DNA from: Mytilus trossulus
Taxonomy: Eukaryota > Mollusca > Bivalvia > Mytilida > Mytilidae
Direction: 5' to 3'
Length of the DNA stretch: 64,000 nucleotides
NCBI RefSeq assembly: GCF_036588685.1
Contig: NC_086381.1
Span: forward strand, 65,417,436 to 65,481,435
Position 1 is the first letter of the stretch, and every line of letters starts with the position of its first letter. Made by a program: the position numbers and the translations under genes. Of this stretch, positions 44,446 through 55,239 are shown one piece after another. Under the pieces are notes generated by a model. The model searched no databases. It saw only the letters and a program-made list of their open reading frames with translations, and had not been told where the DNA came from.

Positions 44446-44460
44446 AAATCAGGAGGGGAG
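44446..44460 (+). promoter_or_regulatory. Polypurine tract of BEL element
   Basis: AAATCAGGAGGGGAG lies directly before the TG of the right LTR, as expected for the plus-strand primer of reverse transcription. Confidence 0.8.
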
Positions 44461-45270
44461 TGTGCTGCCCCGGATTTAATTTTGCTATGGTTAAATGTTT
44501 ACCAACACCGTTTTTTGGTAATCAGTCATATGACACCGGATACGTTTGATGTTCACATTACGCTTTGTCACAAAACATAGAATTTAGGTGTTGGCCCCTC
44601 ATGAAGTAAGTTTATACCTTTTTTATTGGTGATATTTGATTAATTAGTGTATTTTTATAAACATTATAATATCGAGGCGTTGAAATTATCTGTAAAATGG
44701 GTGCATTTCAATGAGACGAGGAACGTCCTAAATATTGAACTTTGCGGGAAATCTGTAACATTAATTGAAGTTATTTTTGTACGATTGTGCAGGTTTATTT
44801 GTATGTAAACTTTTGATATAATTGAAATGAATGTTTAGACACATTATTACTTGTATTATCCAGACATTTTGTGCTCAAATATTTTTACACACACAACATG
44901 CATTATAGGCATGACAGGATAAATTTTAAATGGTACATAATTTACTGATGTTTTGTTCTAGAGATATTTTACATTTCAAACAATTTATGATTTGTTCCGC
45001 ATTGATATTTGAAGTAACATTACACCTACATGTATTTTCAATAAAATCTTAAAGATTGGACTAAAACTTTATTATGTAATTTTACACAATCAAAGCACTG
45101 TTAGTACTGTTTTGCATTTTGGTTACATTTTTTAGTATGATTATTTTTATGTGAAATATTGGAAAATGTTTTGTTTCTAAATACCTTTTACTTATGATTG
45201 TATTTTTTATGTTGTAGTTTTGTACCCTCTCCGGGGGTTTGAATAGCAATAAAGCATTGAACATTGCACA
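44461..45270 (+). repeat. Right LTR of BEL element
   Basis: 810 bp, nearly identical to the left LTR. The host pseudogene resumes at the next base. Confidence 0.93.
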
Positions 45271-45303
45271 GCAAATATTACAAACTGATGTATTTGCAGC
45301 CAT
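45271..45303 (-). pseudogene. B-box pseudogene, first 11 codons, cut off by the BEL element
   Basis: Reads MAANTSVCNIC on the minus strand, matching MATNTSVCSIC of the intact copy. An intron acceptor (ATTTTGACAG) lies just upstream on that strand, as in the other copies. The frame then runs into the LTR. Confidence 0.85.
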
Positions 45304-48300
45304 TTCAAATGAAAACAACTGTCAAAATACAATAATACAACTTCAATATGGTATTATAAACGTAACACATACAAAACTATAATCAACTTATTGGTCTGAT
45401 GTTTTTCTCATTTATAAACTATCCTTAAAAAAAGAACATAAACATCAAATGGCTAAAAATTAAATAATATAATGTAAAAAAAAACAACAACAGTCATGCA
45501 AATACGACACAGATAACTAGATTAAGCAAAACTAACTTCATAAAAAAAAAGAGTTGTCACATAATAAACAGCTGTTCCCTTCCAAATATAAAACACGTAT
45601 ACCGTTTAAGTATAGTAATGAATTTGATTATAAACACATGAATTTTTTTTTTAAAGGAATAAACCAGACGCACATATTGTATGTAGTTCACTTGATACGT
45701 TTGATACTAGTATCACGAGAATATTCACTTTCTATTGACAGTTTGAATACATTGATGATCCATTAGTGCTACTTACAAATACATATATTGCATATGTTGT
45801 AATCAAGAAGTATTTTTAATGATCTTTAAAAGTAATATTGATAAATGATTGTAACTGAAAAACAAAGGATATGGAGTTTTCATCCATGACAAAAAAAAAG
45901 TCAGTACATGCATATAAAAAACACACAAAAGTACAGGAACATAGTTTTTATTTCTGTCTGACATGTCAAAGTCACATAGAGGTCTTCAACAAGATATTCA
46001 AAGAGATCTGAAAGAACGGAGTGAGAAAATCAAGCATATCTTATTTAGTTATATCATTTTTCCAAATAGGGATGTTGAAACGCACATGTATTAGATTATA
46101 GAATTATAGATTGATATAGGACCTCTATCAAAGATACAAATATACTAGCTATAAAACAAATGTAAAATAACAACAACAAATAAACTCAATGAAATATCAA
46201 AATGGAAAGTCCGTGATCAAATGACAAAATCAAATAATACATTTCAATGAAAAAAACTGTGACTTACAAACAGTTTGCTTTCTTTTACGTAATTTCCTTT
46301 ACATAATTTTATTTAAATTGATTGACTACAAAACAAAAACTTACCCGAATTTCTCTTCAAACGAATGCATATAAAGTGTTTGAACTCTTATATTTATATC
46401 ATTGTATTTTCATTGTACTTTATAACCACCTGATTAGATAGCACTTTCCAAAATGTGTAAGGGTTGATATGGACACTTTATTATTGATGTGAAATTATTA
46501 TCATACTAAAGGTTTAGAGTTCTAACAAAACAATAACCAAAAACATATAAATACATCAATATTGAATTTGATAAGATTAAATAATTACCTACCATCAATA
46601 TATTTAATATGTATTAATGAAATAAACAACGAAAACTTAAATATCTCATCCAGACCATCAAACATAAGTATATTGGTTAGACGATGTGTTTAAAAAGATA
46701 AAGCAATATAAATGAGACGTTTTAAAGCATATAGATCTATAAATCAATAAATTAAGTTAGCTCGAGTTTTAGATCAATATAATTATATTGTTTTCTATTG
46801 CGGTGTTGTCGGGCAACACACCATTATTTACCATCCAAAATCAAAAGTTCATGAGATTCTCTTCATAGTTTGTTCATTATCTTGATTTGAAAATCGATTC
46901 AAGTGGTTTGAACATAATACTTATGTTGCCGTAATTTATAAGAGGGATGACAAAATATAGTTCCACGTACGGCGTACTACCGAAAATATTCTAACTGATT
47001 AAAGGATAATTTATGGAATATTTGTTTTTCAATAACCATAAAGGAAAAGCACAGTAATAATACGTCACAAGCGCTTTTCTGAAATAAAATCATTACCAAT
47101 TCATAGTAGGAGGTCCTTTTCTAATTTTTCCCTTCAACCTACGATAAAAGTCTTTGTAACTATATTTATAAGGATTCTCTAAGATATTTCACCCTAAACT
47201 CACTTCTACTTGTTGGTGGGGTCCGTTTTGCCAAGTCTCTTGTTATGGGTGTAGCGTTTTGTGAACTTGCCGGTTTTTTCGTCGCCTTTTGATTTTATCA
47301 TGACTTGATATTTCTCGAATTATCCAATACAAATGTCTCCTTTATACATTCGACCTCTCCTTCAACATAAGCATGATATGCCAAAAAGTTAAATATATTC
47401 AAACTTATTTCATTTAACTAGATTTTAAATGATAGATCCCACAAGACGTTTAATTAACACTTATATTATTTAAGATATATAGAATAATGGCATTTTTCAC
47501 TGACTTTATCAGCAAGAACATCAAACGAACGCATACAAGGGTGCGCTAATATTCGAGTTGATCAAGTCAGTATCCAAAAATAAATGACATTATTCGTTGA
47601 AGCGGCAATTTTGTCTCTACACTATGTCATTTGTTTAAAGATATGACATAAAATGCAGTGGTAAGTAAATAATTTACACGTAGAAAACATAATGAAAGTT
47701 ATTTATTATTGTGAATGAAGTCGATTGCATTCCTATGAAACTTTGGTGCAGATGGACATGAACGCGTGACGTCATTGTCTGATATTTTCGAGTATCTGGT
47801 CCTGTCCATGATATGAAAAATTGGCGAATGTATCAGACTATCGAGTAAATCAATGACTTCAAATATTGATAGGTATGAATCTCGTTCATTTTGATTATTA
47901 GAGCCAGTAAAATAACATGTTACCTTATATATTTGATAACGCATCTGCAAACAATCAAATGTTATATTTCTTTCTTCTTAAAGTTATATTCAATGTAACT
48001 GTTGTTTCAATTTGTAAAAGATCACTATTTATATACAAAACTCCAACAAGAATCGTTCAAGTTAAATGAGTTTTCCATGTTTTGTAATAATATAAGCACT
48101 TGAAAATTCAAAATAATAATCACCTAGTTTTCACCATTGTTTATTATTGAGAATTTTTATGTAAACTTTAAGAAAGATGGTGACTCTTAAATTAACCAAA
48201 CAATGAAATATTATAAAAACTCATACTAGGAATCAGCAGCATTAAAGATGAAATAGAAAAATAAGATTCATGCTAACGAATATTGGGTACGGTAAAAACG

Positions 48301-48878
48301 TATTCTGGTTAGCAAATCTCCCAATGGGACTATCGAATCAATGTTCTTTGAATGTCGGTTCTTTTCATAAAAATATAAAAATAGTTTAGTTTTGGATGTA
48401 AAACGTCTTCTGATTAGCTCATAGACACGAATCTGTCATGTGGCCTTGACGACATCAACGTTTCTTTCATGATTTACTCCTTAAAACTGAAATTATATCC
48501 CAAATTGTTTATCATGCCCATATTTGTATTGTCCTTTTCAATGAAAGTTTTCTAGTATGTATTACTTGTAAATTATTAAGTCAATGCTTTGTTAGCATTC
48601 ATTACTTAAAACCATTACTAAATTTTTGTCAGTTATTAAATCTTTGAATATTGATTTTTATCTGTATAACTATTTCTTATCAATATATTAAAACCTAATC
48701 AAATATTATTGTAATACACATATAATTGTATTGCATTCACGGTCCTACGATTTGTCGATGCCTATATTTTGAAATTGGTAAGCTCATGTGTTTCTAACTG
48801 TAAATGACGTCTTTACACTGAATTCATTGGATGTTATATGTGTACTGGTTGATTCTTTAATCTTAGATATATGATTTT

Positions 48879-49010
48879 TATGCCCCCGCAAATTAAAGTT
48901 GGGGGCATATTATTTTTCTTATCTCCGTCCGTCCGTCTTTCCATTATGGGAATACATGTATAGCTTTTCTGGACGATTCCTTTCACAGGTTGAATGCTAG
49001 GAAGTTTAAA
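48879..49010 (+). repeat. Bivalve repeat with inverted TATGCCCCC / GGGGGCATA
   Basis: TATGCCCCCGCAAATTAAAG is followed by TTGGGGGCATATTATTTTTC and a CCGTCCGTCCGTC run. The 9-base arms can pair around a short loop. This start is familiar from bivalve genomes. The right limit is not clear. Confidence 0.5.
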
Positions 49011-49559
49011 CTTTGCTGACTGTGGTACATATAATAAAGATGTGCAAGTGGTCAGGATTTTAATCTTTATTAATATTTGCTCTTTTTGAAGTACTTGAAC
49101 TTTGTAATTTTTGGAGTAAATAATTGCATTAGAGGTGCATAGCGTTTCCGGTTCACTTCTCCTACTTTGAAACAAAGACTTATGTGCTCCCATGTTTCAA
49201 CTTTGTGTATTTTAAAATAAAAATTTGCATTTGTGGGGCGGGGCATCATTTCTGTCTCCAGACAATTATTTCTCAAAGAGAATCCTACATTGACTCTTTT
49301 TAAAAAATACAGTTACTTCATAGTGGAGAGCAGAGGCATGTTATTTGTTATTGTCTTTAACTAGCTTTCAGTAACTGTGAGTTGTTTCAGATATGTACTT
49401 TGTGTTTTGTTAAGGGTTTTTTAAGCTTTGTGTCGATCCGATGATTACAGCACTTTTCAACTGAATTTTATAGTTTTGTTCTATGTATTTCGTTTGTGGG
49501 CACACATGAAAATGATTATCCCTGCCACATTCTATATATACCTGTCCAAAGTCAAGAAC

Positions 49560-49830
49560 CTGTAACTGTTGTTGTTTGTTGCTGTTTTTGGTCATACCTG
49601 TTTACTGGGTTTTTTTTTCGTTTTGTACATAAAAAAGTTATTAGTGTTTTTCTTTTTAATTATTTTACATTTATCCTTTCAGAGTGTTTTATATACAGCT
49701 TGCTGTGTAGTATTGGTTTACCTCATTGTTGAAGAACATTCTATGACCTATGGTTGATTACTTTTTGGTCATTAGGTATCAAGTGGAGATTTGTCTCAAT
49801 TGCAATCAAACTGCATCTTTTTTATTTCAT
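49560..49830 (-). repeat. Dispersed repeat related to R4, inverted
   Basis: Its end (TTGTCTCAATTGCAATCAAA then CTGCATCTTTTT) is the reverse complement of the GATGTGGTATGAGTGCCAAT start of family R4. The rest is T/G-rich and produces the frames at 49496 and 49569. Confidence 0.55.
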
Positions 49831-51529
49831 ATAAAAAAATTATGCTATAATGATGATAGAAAATGCCATTTCGTTAGGATACAAGCCTCATAAGAGTTTA
49901 CGCAACAATTACCATAACAAACAAAATGAAAAATATCAAGTTATACATAATTTGTAAAAATTTACTTGCAAATATATGTTACAACAATAATAACTATCAA
50001 CATCATAAGCTTGATGAAACATTAAATGAAATACTTTTTTTCATACAATTACGCATTCTTTTAAATGTGTGTAATTATTTTCATAAACAAAATAAAAGTT
50101 CAAAAGTCGTCTGTTTTAACCTGATGATAAGATGGTCTTATCTACACATCTATAGACAGAAAAATTAAATGGTAAATCCTTGTGGAACAAGATAATAAAA
50201 ATGCATTTCGATGTTATGTTAATATTTGTGTGAGCTAATGAAATGAACATAGAATTGAAATTTGTGAATAAAAGAAAAGGCCAACAACGAAAATCTACAC
50301 AATATTTGAATTCATTTAAACAGACACATTTGTATATAGTACTGGTTTCAAAGCAATGTTAGTTGGTATGTTGATCACAGGGAAAATATGTTACAAAATA
50401 AACAACTCAATACTGGAAAAACTAATTCATATGATTAATATCAAGTACAATAAGAGCACTTTATAACTATGAAATCATGTAATGAGATTTTATTTTCAAA
50501 TGTTTGTGAAAACAATATAGTGTTATGAATTTAACGTTAGATATACCGTATATTCCTTATTATTCATTGGGTCCCAATTTTTCTTGGGTTTATCTAGTTA
50601 AGATGAACAATAAATTTCCAAAATCCAACAAAGAATAAATTTTTGAAAGGATTGTATGCAGACTTTGACAAAACAATTAAACTATTCACGAAATATGTTG
50701 GTTTTTTTTCAATCCGGAAAAAAATAATTCCAATGAATACTGAAATAACAGTAGATCAAGACTTTTGTTTGATACATAAGCAATGTATTTTAAGCTAAAT
50801 ATAAAACCATATATCTGTCACTTTTGTTGTAATTGTACTTTTTAATAGTAAATACCAATGATTAGTTTAATTTTTGATAGTAAATACCAATGATTAGTTT
50901 AAAGGAAAGAATTAGTCTAAATTGAATTAGTTCAATGACCAAAGTATTTGAAAAAATATGTACAATTTGAAGTGACATGAAAAATGCAAAATATGAAAAA
51001 AAAATTAACTATTATAATAATCAGAAATAATTAGAGACTGTACAAAGTCTTTTTCATATGTAATAATCCCAAGAATCAGTGATTGGAAATCATGAAACTG
51101 AAAACCTCATAAATTCTATACTGGAAACAATATTACACAAAATTATTGTCTGTTGGGTACCATTTCAACCAGATATAAATTACCCTTTATAAAGCAAGCC
51201 TTTTGTATCAACTTTTGCAAGGCCCCTTTAAAAATTTGACAATTAGAGTAAAATATCCTTTTATCTTTTCAGGACTATTCATTATCATGAAATGTCCGCA
51301 TAAATTTATTACAAACTTAAAATAAATCCATATTTGTTATATGGGTGGGTATTCATTTGTATTATTAAATAATTCTGGAATAGCTATTGCTGTTTATAAA
51401 TTACAAATGTCTGCGATACAGGAATATATAACAACAAAAAATTATTTATTTAATTATATTTACCTAAAGTTAGGCATCAAGCTGTTGTTATTATTGGAAA
51501 CACAAATTCCTACATCTACTTGAAGATAA

Positions 51530-51720
51530 AAGTAAAATCACAAAAATACTGAACTTAGAGGAAAATCTAATCGGAAAGTCCATAAACACATGGCAAAATC
51601 AAATAACAAAACACATAAAAAACAAATGGACAAGAACTGTCATATTCCTGACTTGGTACAGGCATTTTCAAATGTAGAAAATGGTGGATTAAACCTTGTT
51701 TTATAGCGCTAACCGAAAGA
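51530..51720 (-). repeat. Dispersed repeat, family R2
   Basis: Carries GGAAAGTCCATAAACACATG, then TGTCATATTCCTGACTTGGT and AATGGTGGATTAAACCTTGT, the same order as 21185-21365. Confidence 0.65.
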
Positions 51721-51987
51721 CACGGCAAGTTTTTTTTATCTTTCTCAAATCAAAGTCACTGTCAATAAAGTGTGTAATGTTTTTTCAAGGTTTGATCAAT
51801 TCGAGATTTTTTTAAATATTTTTCTAGAAATTGACAAGTCTTTATTCTTTCATCAAATGCAATTGCACGGTAGAATCAACACATTGCAAACCATAACGGA
51901 AAGGTCTATGTGACACAATTTTCAAAACGTTTGAGATATATTTTTTCTTAATATTATTTAATTTTCGGGTCGTATTAATATTGCAAA

Positions 51988-52626
51988 TAGTTATCAAATG
52001 TACCAGGATTATAATATAGTACGCCAGACGAGCGTTTCATCTACATAAGACTCATCAGTGAAGCTCAGATCAAAAAAGTTGTAAAGCCAAACAAAAAAAA
52101 AGTTGATGAGCATCGATGACTCAAAATTATAAAGCATTGTGCCAAATACGGCTAAGATAATCTATTCCTGGAATAAGAAAATCCTTAGTTTTTCGAAAAA
52201 TTCACAAAGTTTTGTAACAGGAAATTTATAAAAATGACCATATAATTGATATTCATGTCAACCCCGAAGTGCTGACTACTGGGTTGGGGACACACTCAGG
52301 GATGAAACGTCCACCAGCAGTAGCTTCAACCCACTTGTGTAAAAAGTTTTCAAAGGTACCAGGATTATAATTCAATACGCAAGACGTGCGCTTCGTCTAT
52401 ATAACACTCATCTATGACGCTCAGATAAAAAAAAATGTACAGCCAAATAAGTACAAAGTTGAATAGCATAGAGGCCCAAACGTTGTGCCAAATACGGCTA
52501 AAGTAATCTATTCCTTGAATAAGAAAATCCGTACTTTTTCGTACAATTCATAGTTTTGTAACAAAAAATTTACAAAATTTACCATATAATTGATATTCAT
52601 GTCAACACCGAAGTGCTGACTACTAA
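51988..52626 (-). repeat. Two R1 dispersed repeats head to tail
   Basis: One copy spans 51988-52340 and another 52347-52626, same orientation. Each has the tail word CCAGGATTATAAT first on plus and a TCAACACCGAAGTGCTGACT-type end. The first ends with an extra segment (GGGACACACTCAGGGATGAA) also seen, inverted, near 56285. Confidence 0.7.
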
Positions 52627-53499
52627 ACGGAAAAGGCAACCCGTTATGAAACATAATAGCAAACAAATGCATATCAGGAAGTCAAAAATCATTTTGCGTT
52701 CAAACAATTCCGTTATCCTGCGTTCATGCACGTAATCGTATTTTCAAATACGAATATTTTAAAAGCCCAGAAAAAATCCTTGTATACATATGCATGTTTA
52801 TAGAAATTAAACATATGTTTTGAAAACAGCATGTCGTGAAACTTATTTTTTCTTTTTAATGATCCATTAACTTGTTTTGTCAAATTATAAAATGAATTCT
52901 TTATTGCGGTCTTTGATTTTTTACTGTGTAAATTAAAAAGGCAGTCGTATTCAACAAAATAGTGTATTTATAATTATAGGTGAAAATATGATCAACCTCA
53001 CCGATATTTCTACCCAAATTATAACGATTTAAGTTTTGAACAACACTCAACATTCATGTATGATTTGAACTACACCCTAATGACAGATGAACGACGTCAC
53101 AAACTAACAACAATTTTAACAATTTGATCCTGAAATCTTTGATTTGTTTCCAACAATTTGGGAACGTGTAGCCACCGGAAGTATAATGAGCCATGTTTTG
53201 AGCAATTACGTGCATTTTTGTTGCGTTTATTTTCTGTGCATTTTTGTCAAATAAAATTTAAAATTATTCGAAATGCTTAAATGTTCTTCTTCAGTCGTAG
53301 ATAGCCATAACCTAAATGGTCGTAACTTTATGTTTTCCTTCATCATATTCATCGTCGAAACAATTTAAACTTCCAATTCAGTTTTCCGAGAATAATTGAT
53401 GCAAACACAACGCGCTCTTACTATTTTACCTATTATGTCTCTTTTGTTTACGCATCGTTGTACATATAAGGGAATTTGATGCGACTGTCATACAAGTGA

Positions 53500-53690
53500 G
53501 AGGTTTATCGCTATAAAACAAGGTGCAATCCACCATTTACTATATTTGAAAATGTCTGTACCAAGTCAGGAATATGACAGTTGTTTTCTTTTCGTTTAAT
53601 GTATTTTATCATTTGATTTTGCCATTTGATTTAGGACTTTTTGCATTTTCCTTGGAGTTCAGTATTTTTGTGATTTTACATTTTAGTGTA
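53500..53690 (+). repeat. Dispersed repeat, family R2
   Basis: Carries AAGGTGCAATCCACCATTTA, ACCAAGTCAGGAATATGACA and TTCCTTGGAGTTCAGTATTT. Confidence 0.65.
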
Positions 53691-54284
53691 TCAAATGAGC
53701 AAGCAAATCAGATACAAGCTTACTACTAATGAACTCTCGTTTACTTTCGCAAAGTAAAAATAAGTACGTGTTGATGAATTGTGCTCAATTATTTTGAATC
53801 TCCTTTATAAGATACAAATTATATGTGTCATCGAATTTACTGTTGTTCCAATTAAAATTTAAAACACGTTTGTACTTTTTTTTTGTATGACTTTATCTAG
53901 TTCTAAGTTCAAACTTTTTTAGCATAGCACTTCACCAATAAGCTTAAAATATAATTCATTGAAGTCTTTTTTTGGATTTTTGTTTACTTCAACATGTAAA
54001 AACATCAAAAGGAATGTCAACGGATAGTGTAAATATGAATGACATGTTCAAGGTTTTCTGAAAAGTTATCACATATTTTGCATATACAGCATGTACAGGG
54101 AAAATTCAATGATGAAACACACATAGGACCAAATATGTGTTTAAATTTTGTGTTTCTCCGATGCCTTTGTTTGTCATTACGTCTTTTTTTGTTGTCTGTA
54201 CTTATCCAGCAAAAAACGGTTCGTGGATTTTAAAATCAAAGAAAATCTAAACGTTTTTGAAATGTCATATTTATTTGCTATCAT

Positions 54285-54490
54285 TTTTAAAAGAGGGACG
54301 ACGAAAGATACCAGAGGGACTGTCAAACTCATAAATCGAAAATAAACTGACAACCCCTGGCTAAAAATGAAAGAAGACAAATAGACAAACAATAGAACAC
54401 ATGACACAACATAGAAAACTCTAGAAAAAGAAACACGAACCCCACGAAAAACTAGGGGTTATCTCAGGTGCTCCGGAAGGGTAGGCAGAT
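54285..54490 (-). repeat. Dispersed repeat, family R3, abutting an exon remnant
   Basis: Read on the minus strand it goes from CTGCCTACCCTTCCGGAGCA through GGGGTTCGTGTTTC to GTCAGTTTATTTTCGATTTA. Its upstream edge on minus falls inside the duplicated SLC19 exon, which it appears to have cut. Confidence 0.65.
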
Positions 54491-54499
54491 TCTGCTCAA

Positions 54500-54690
54500 A
54501 CAACCAATTACATCAAAATATCCACCATATATTGTAAACTGAAAAGAAATTTGCATGGTAGGTACATTGTGGTATCTAATATAGTTATAACTAAAATTTC
54601 GACACGAATGTACATGTTGTACTGACTTACAACTGTTTACAGAATGCATTTGATATTCATAACTTGGTTTTTTTAAATACTTTAACATGA
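54500..54690 (-). pseudogene. Truncated duplicate of the last SLC19 exon and its preceding intron
   Basis: On the minus strand the intron end and the first dozen codons ([14 protein letters not shown]) repeat the true terminal exon at 55084-55239. Matching intron words include ATATTGTAAACTGAAAAGAA and TACATTGTGGTA. Homology stops where the R3 repeat begins. Lies about 700 bp downstream of the true exon. Confidence 0.75.
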
Positions 54691-54892
54691 TAAGAAGCTT
54701 TCCAAAACAGAATTTTTAAAATGAGATAAAAGAGGGACCAAAAAGTGGCCTATCGTACCTTGTCCTTTCTATAGTATACCAGTAAAAAGTACCGCCCTTC
54801 CTTGTGTAATTAAAGTTTTGCAAATTTTAATTTTACAATGTATATTTTTTAAATTCGAATTTACAAAATAGGACTAGGACATTTTTATTGAT

Positions 54893-55091
54893 ATCAAATT
54901 TAGTACTAGTAATCAAATTTAGTACAAGTAATCAAATTTAGTACAAGTTATCAAATTTAGTACTAGTTATCAAATTTAGTACTAGTAATGAAATTTAGTA
55001 CAAGTTATAAAATTTAGTACTAGTAATCAAATTTAGTACAAGTAATCAAATTTAGTACAAGTTATCAAATTTAGTACTAGTAATCAAATTT
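54893..55091. repeat. 19-bp minisatellite, ten units plus a partial one
   Basis: The unit is CAAATTTAGTACTAGTAAT with variants (ACAAGT for ACTAGT, TTAT for TAAT). Units start at 54895 and repeat exactly every 19 bases to 55085. The last partial unit overlaps the stop codon of the SLC19 gene. Confidence 0.9.
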
Positions 55092-55239
55092 GTCCTTCAG
55101 GTTTAGGTTCCGGGTCAGAGACGGTATAGTTTTTATCATTGGCAACTCGGCAGGAACAGCCGTTCTTGTATACTGTGTAGAACGCCACTACTAGGAACAG
55201 ACAACCAATAACACCAAAATATCCACCATATATTGTAAA
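55084..55239 (-). CDS. SLC19 terminal exon, 52 codons with stop
   Basis: Acceptor CTTTTCAG. Encodes the last helix ([20 protein letters not shown]), a cysteine pair (NGCSC) and the tail. The TGA at 55084-55086 overlaps the first unit of the minisatellite. Confidence 0.88.
   Translation of the reverse strand, partial: FTIYGGYFGVIGCLFLVVAFYTVYKNGCSCRVANDKNYTVSDPEPKPEGQI

Larger units (their letters stand above)
37323..45270 (+). mobile_element. Complete BEL/Pao LTR retrotransposon, 7.95 kb, inserted in B-box pseudogene
   Basis: Two 810-bp LTRs (37323-38132 and 44461-45270) start TGTGCTGCC and end GCACA. They flank gag, protease, reverse transcriptase, RNase H and integrase coding sequence in the order typical of BEL/Pao (integrase last, no envelope gene seen). 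A polypurine tract precedes the right LTR. Target-site duplications GCAA lie outside. The coding frame is broken by three in-frame stops and one frameshift, so the copy is probably inactive despite its young LTRs. Confidence 0.93.
45304..54460. other. Long gene-poor stretch with dispersed repeats
   Basis: No gene recognised over 9 kb. Contents are R2 pieces near 46150-46240, 51530-51720 and 53500-53690, an R3-like piece near 47205-47350, a TATGCCCCC repeat at 48879-49000, a repeat at about 49560-49830, and two R1 copies at 51988-52626. Open frames near 45554, 47699 and 48834 carry no motif. A duplicated word AGTAAATACCAATGATTAGT occurs near 50848 and 50880. Confidence 0.6.

Noticed and set aside
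37323-45270. Endogenous retrovirus with envelope
   Set aside because: Integrase is the last domain before the polypurine tract, no envelope-like frame follows, and the domain motifs are of the BEL/Pao type.
45082-45318. 78-codon open frame on minus starting with a B-box-like sequence
   Set aside because: It is the 11-codon pseudogene start read through into the LTR, not a fusion gene.
47699-47950. 83-codon open frame on minus
   Set aside because: No splice borders, no recognised motif and base composition like the surroundings. Chance or old repeat.
54464-54688. 74-codon open frame on minus resembling SLC19
   Set aside because: Combines intron, a truncated exon copy and R3 repeat sequence. 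It is not a gene.
54893-55091. Possible CRISPR array (regular short repeats)
   Set aside because: The units are contiguous with no unique spacers. It is a minisatellite in a eukaryotic gene; the same holds for 60950-61446.
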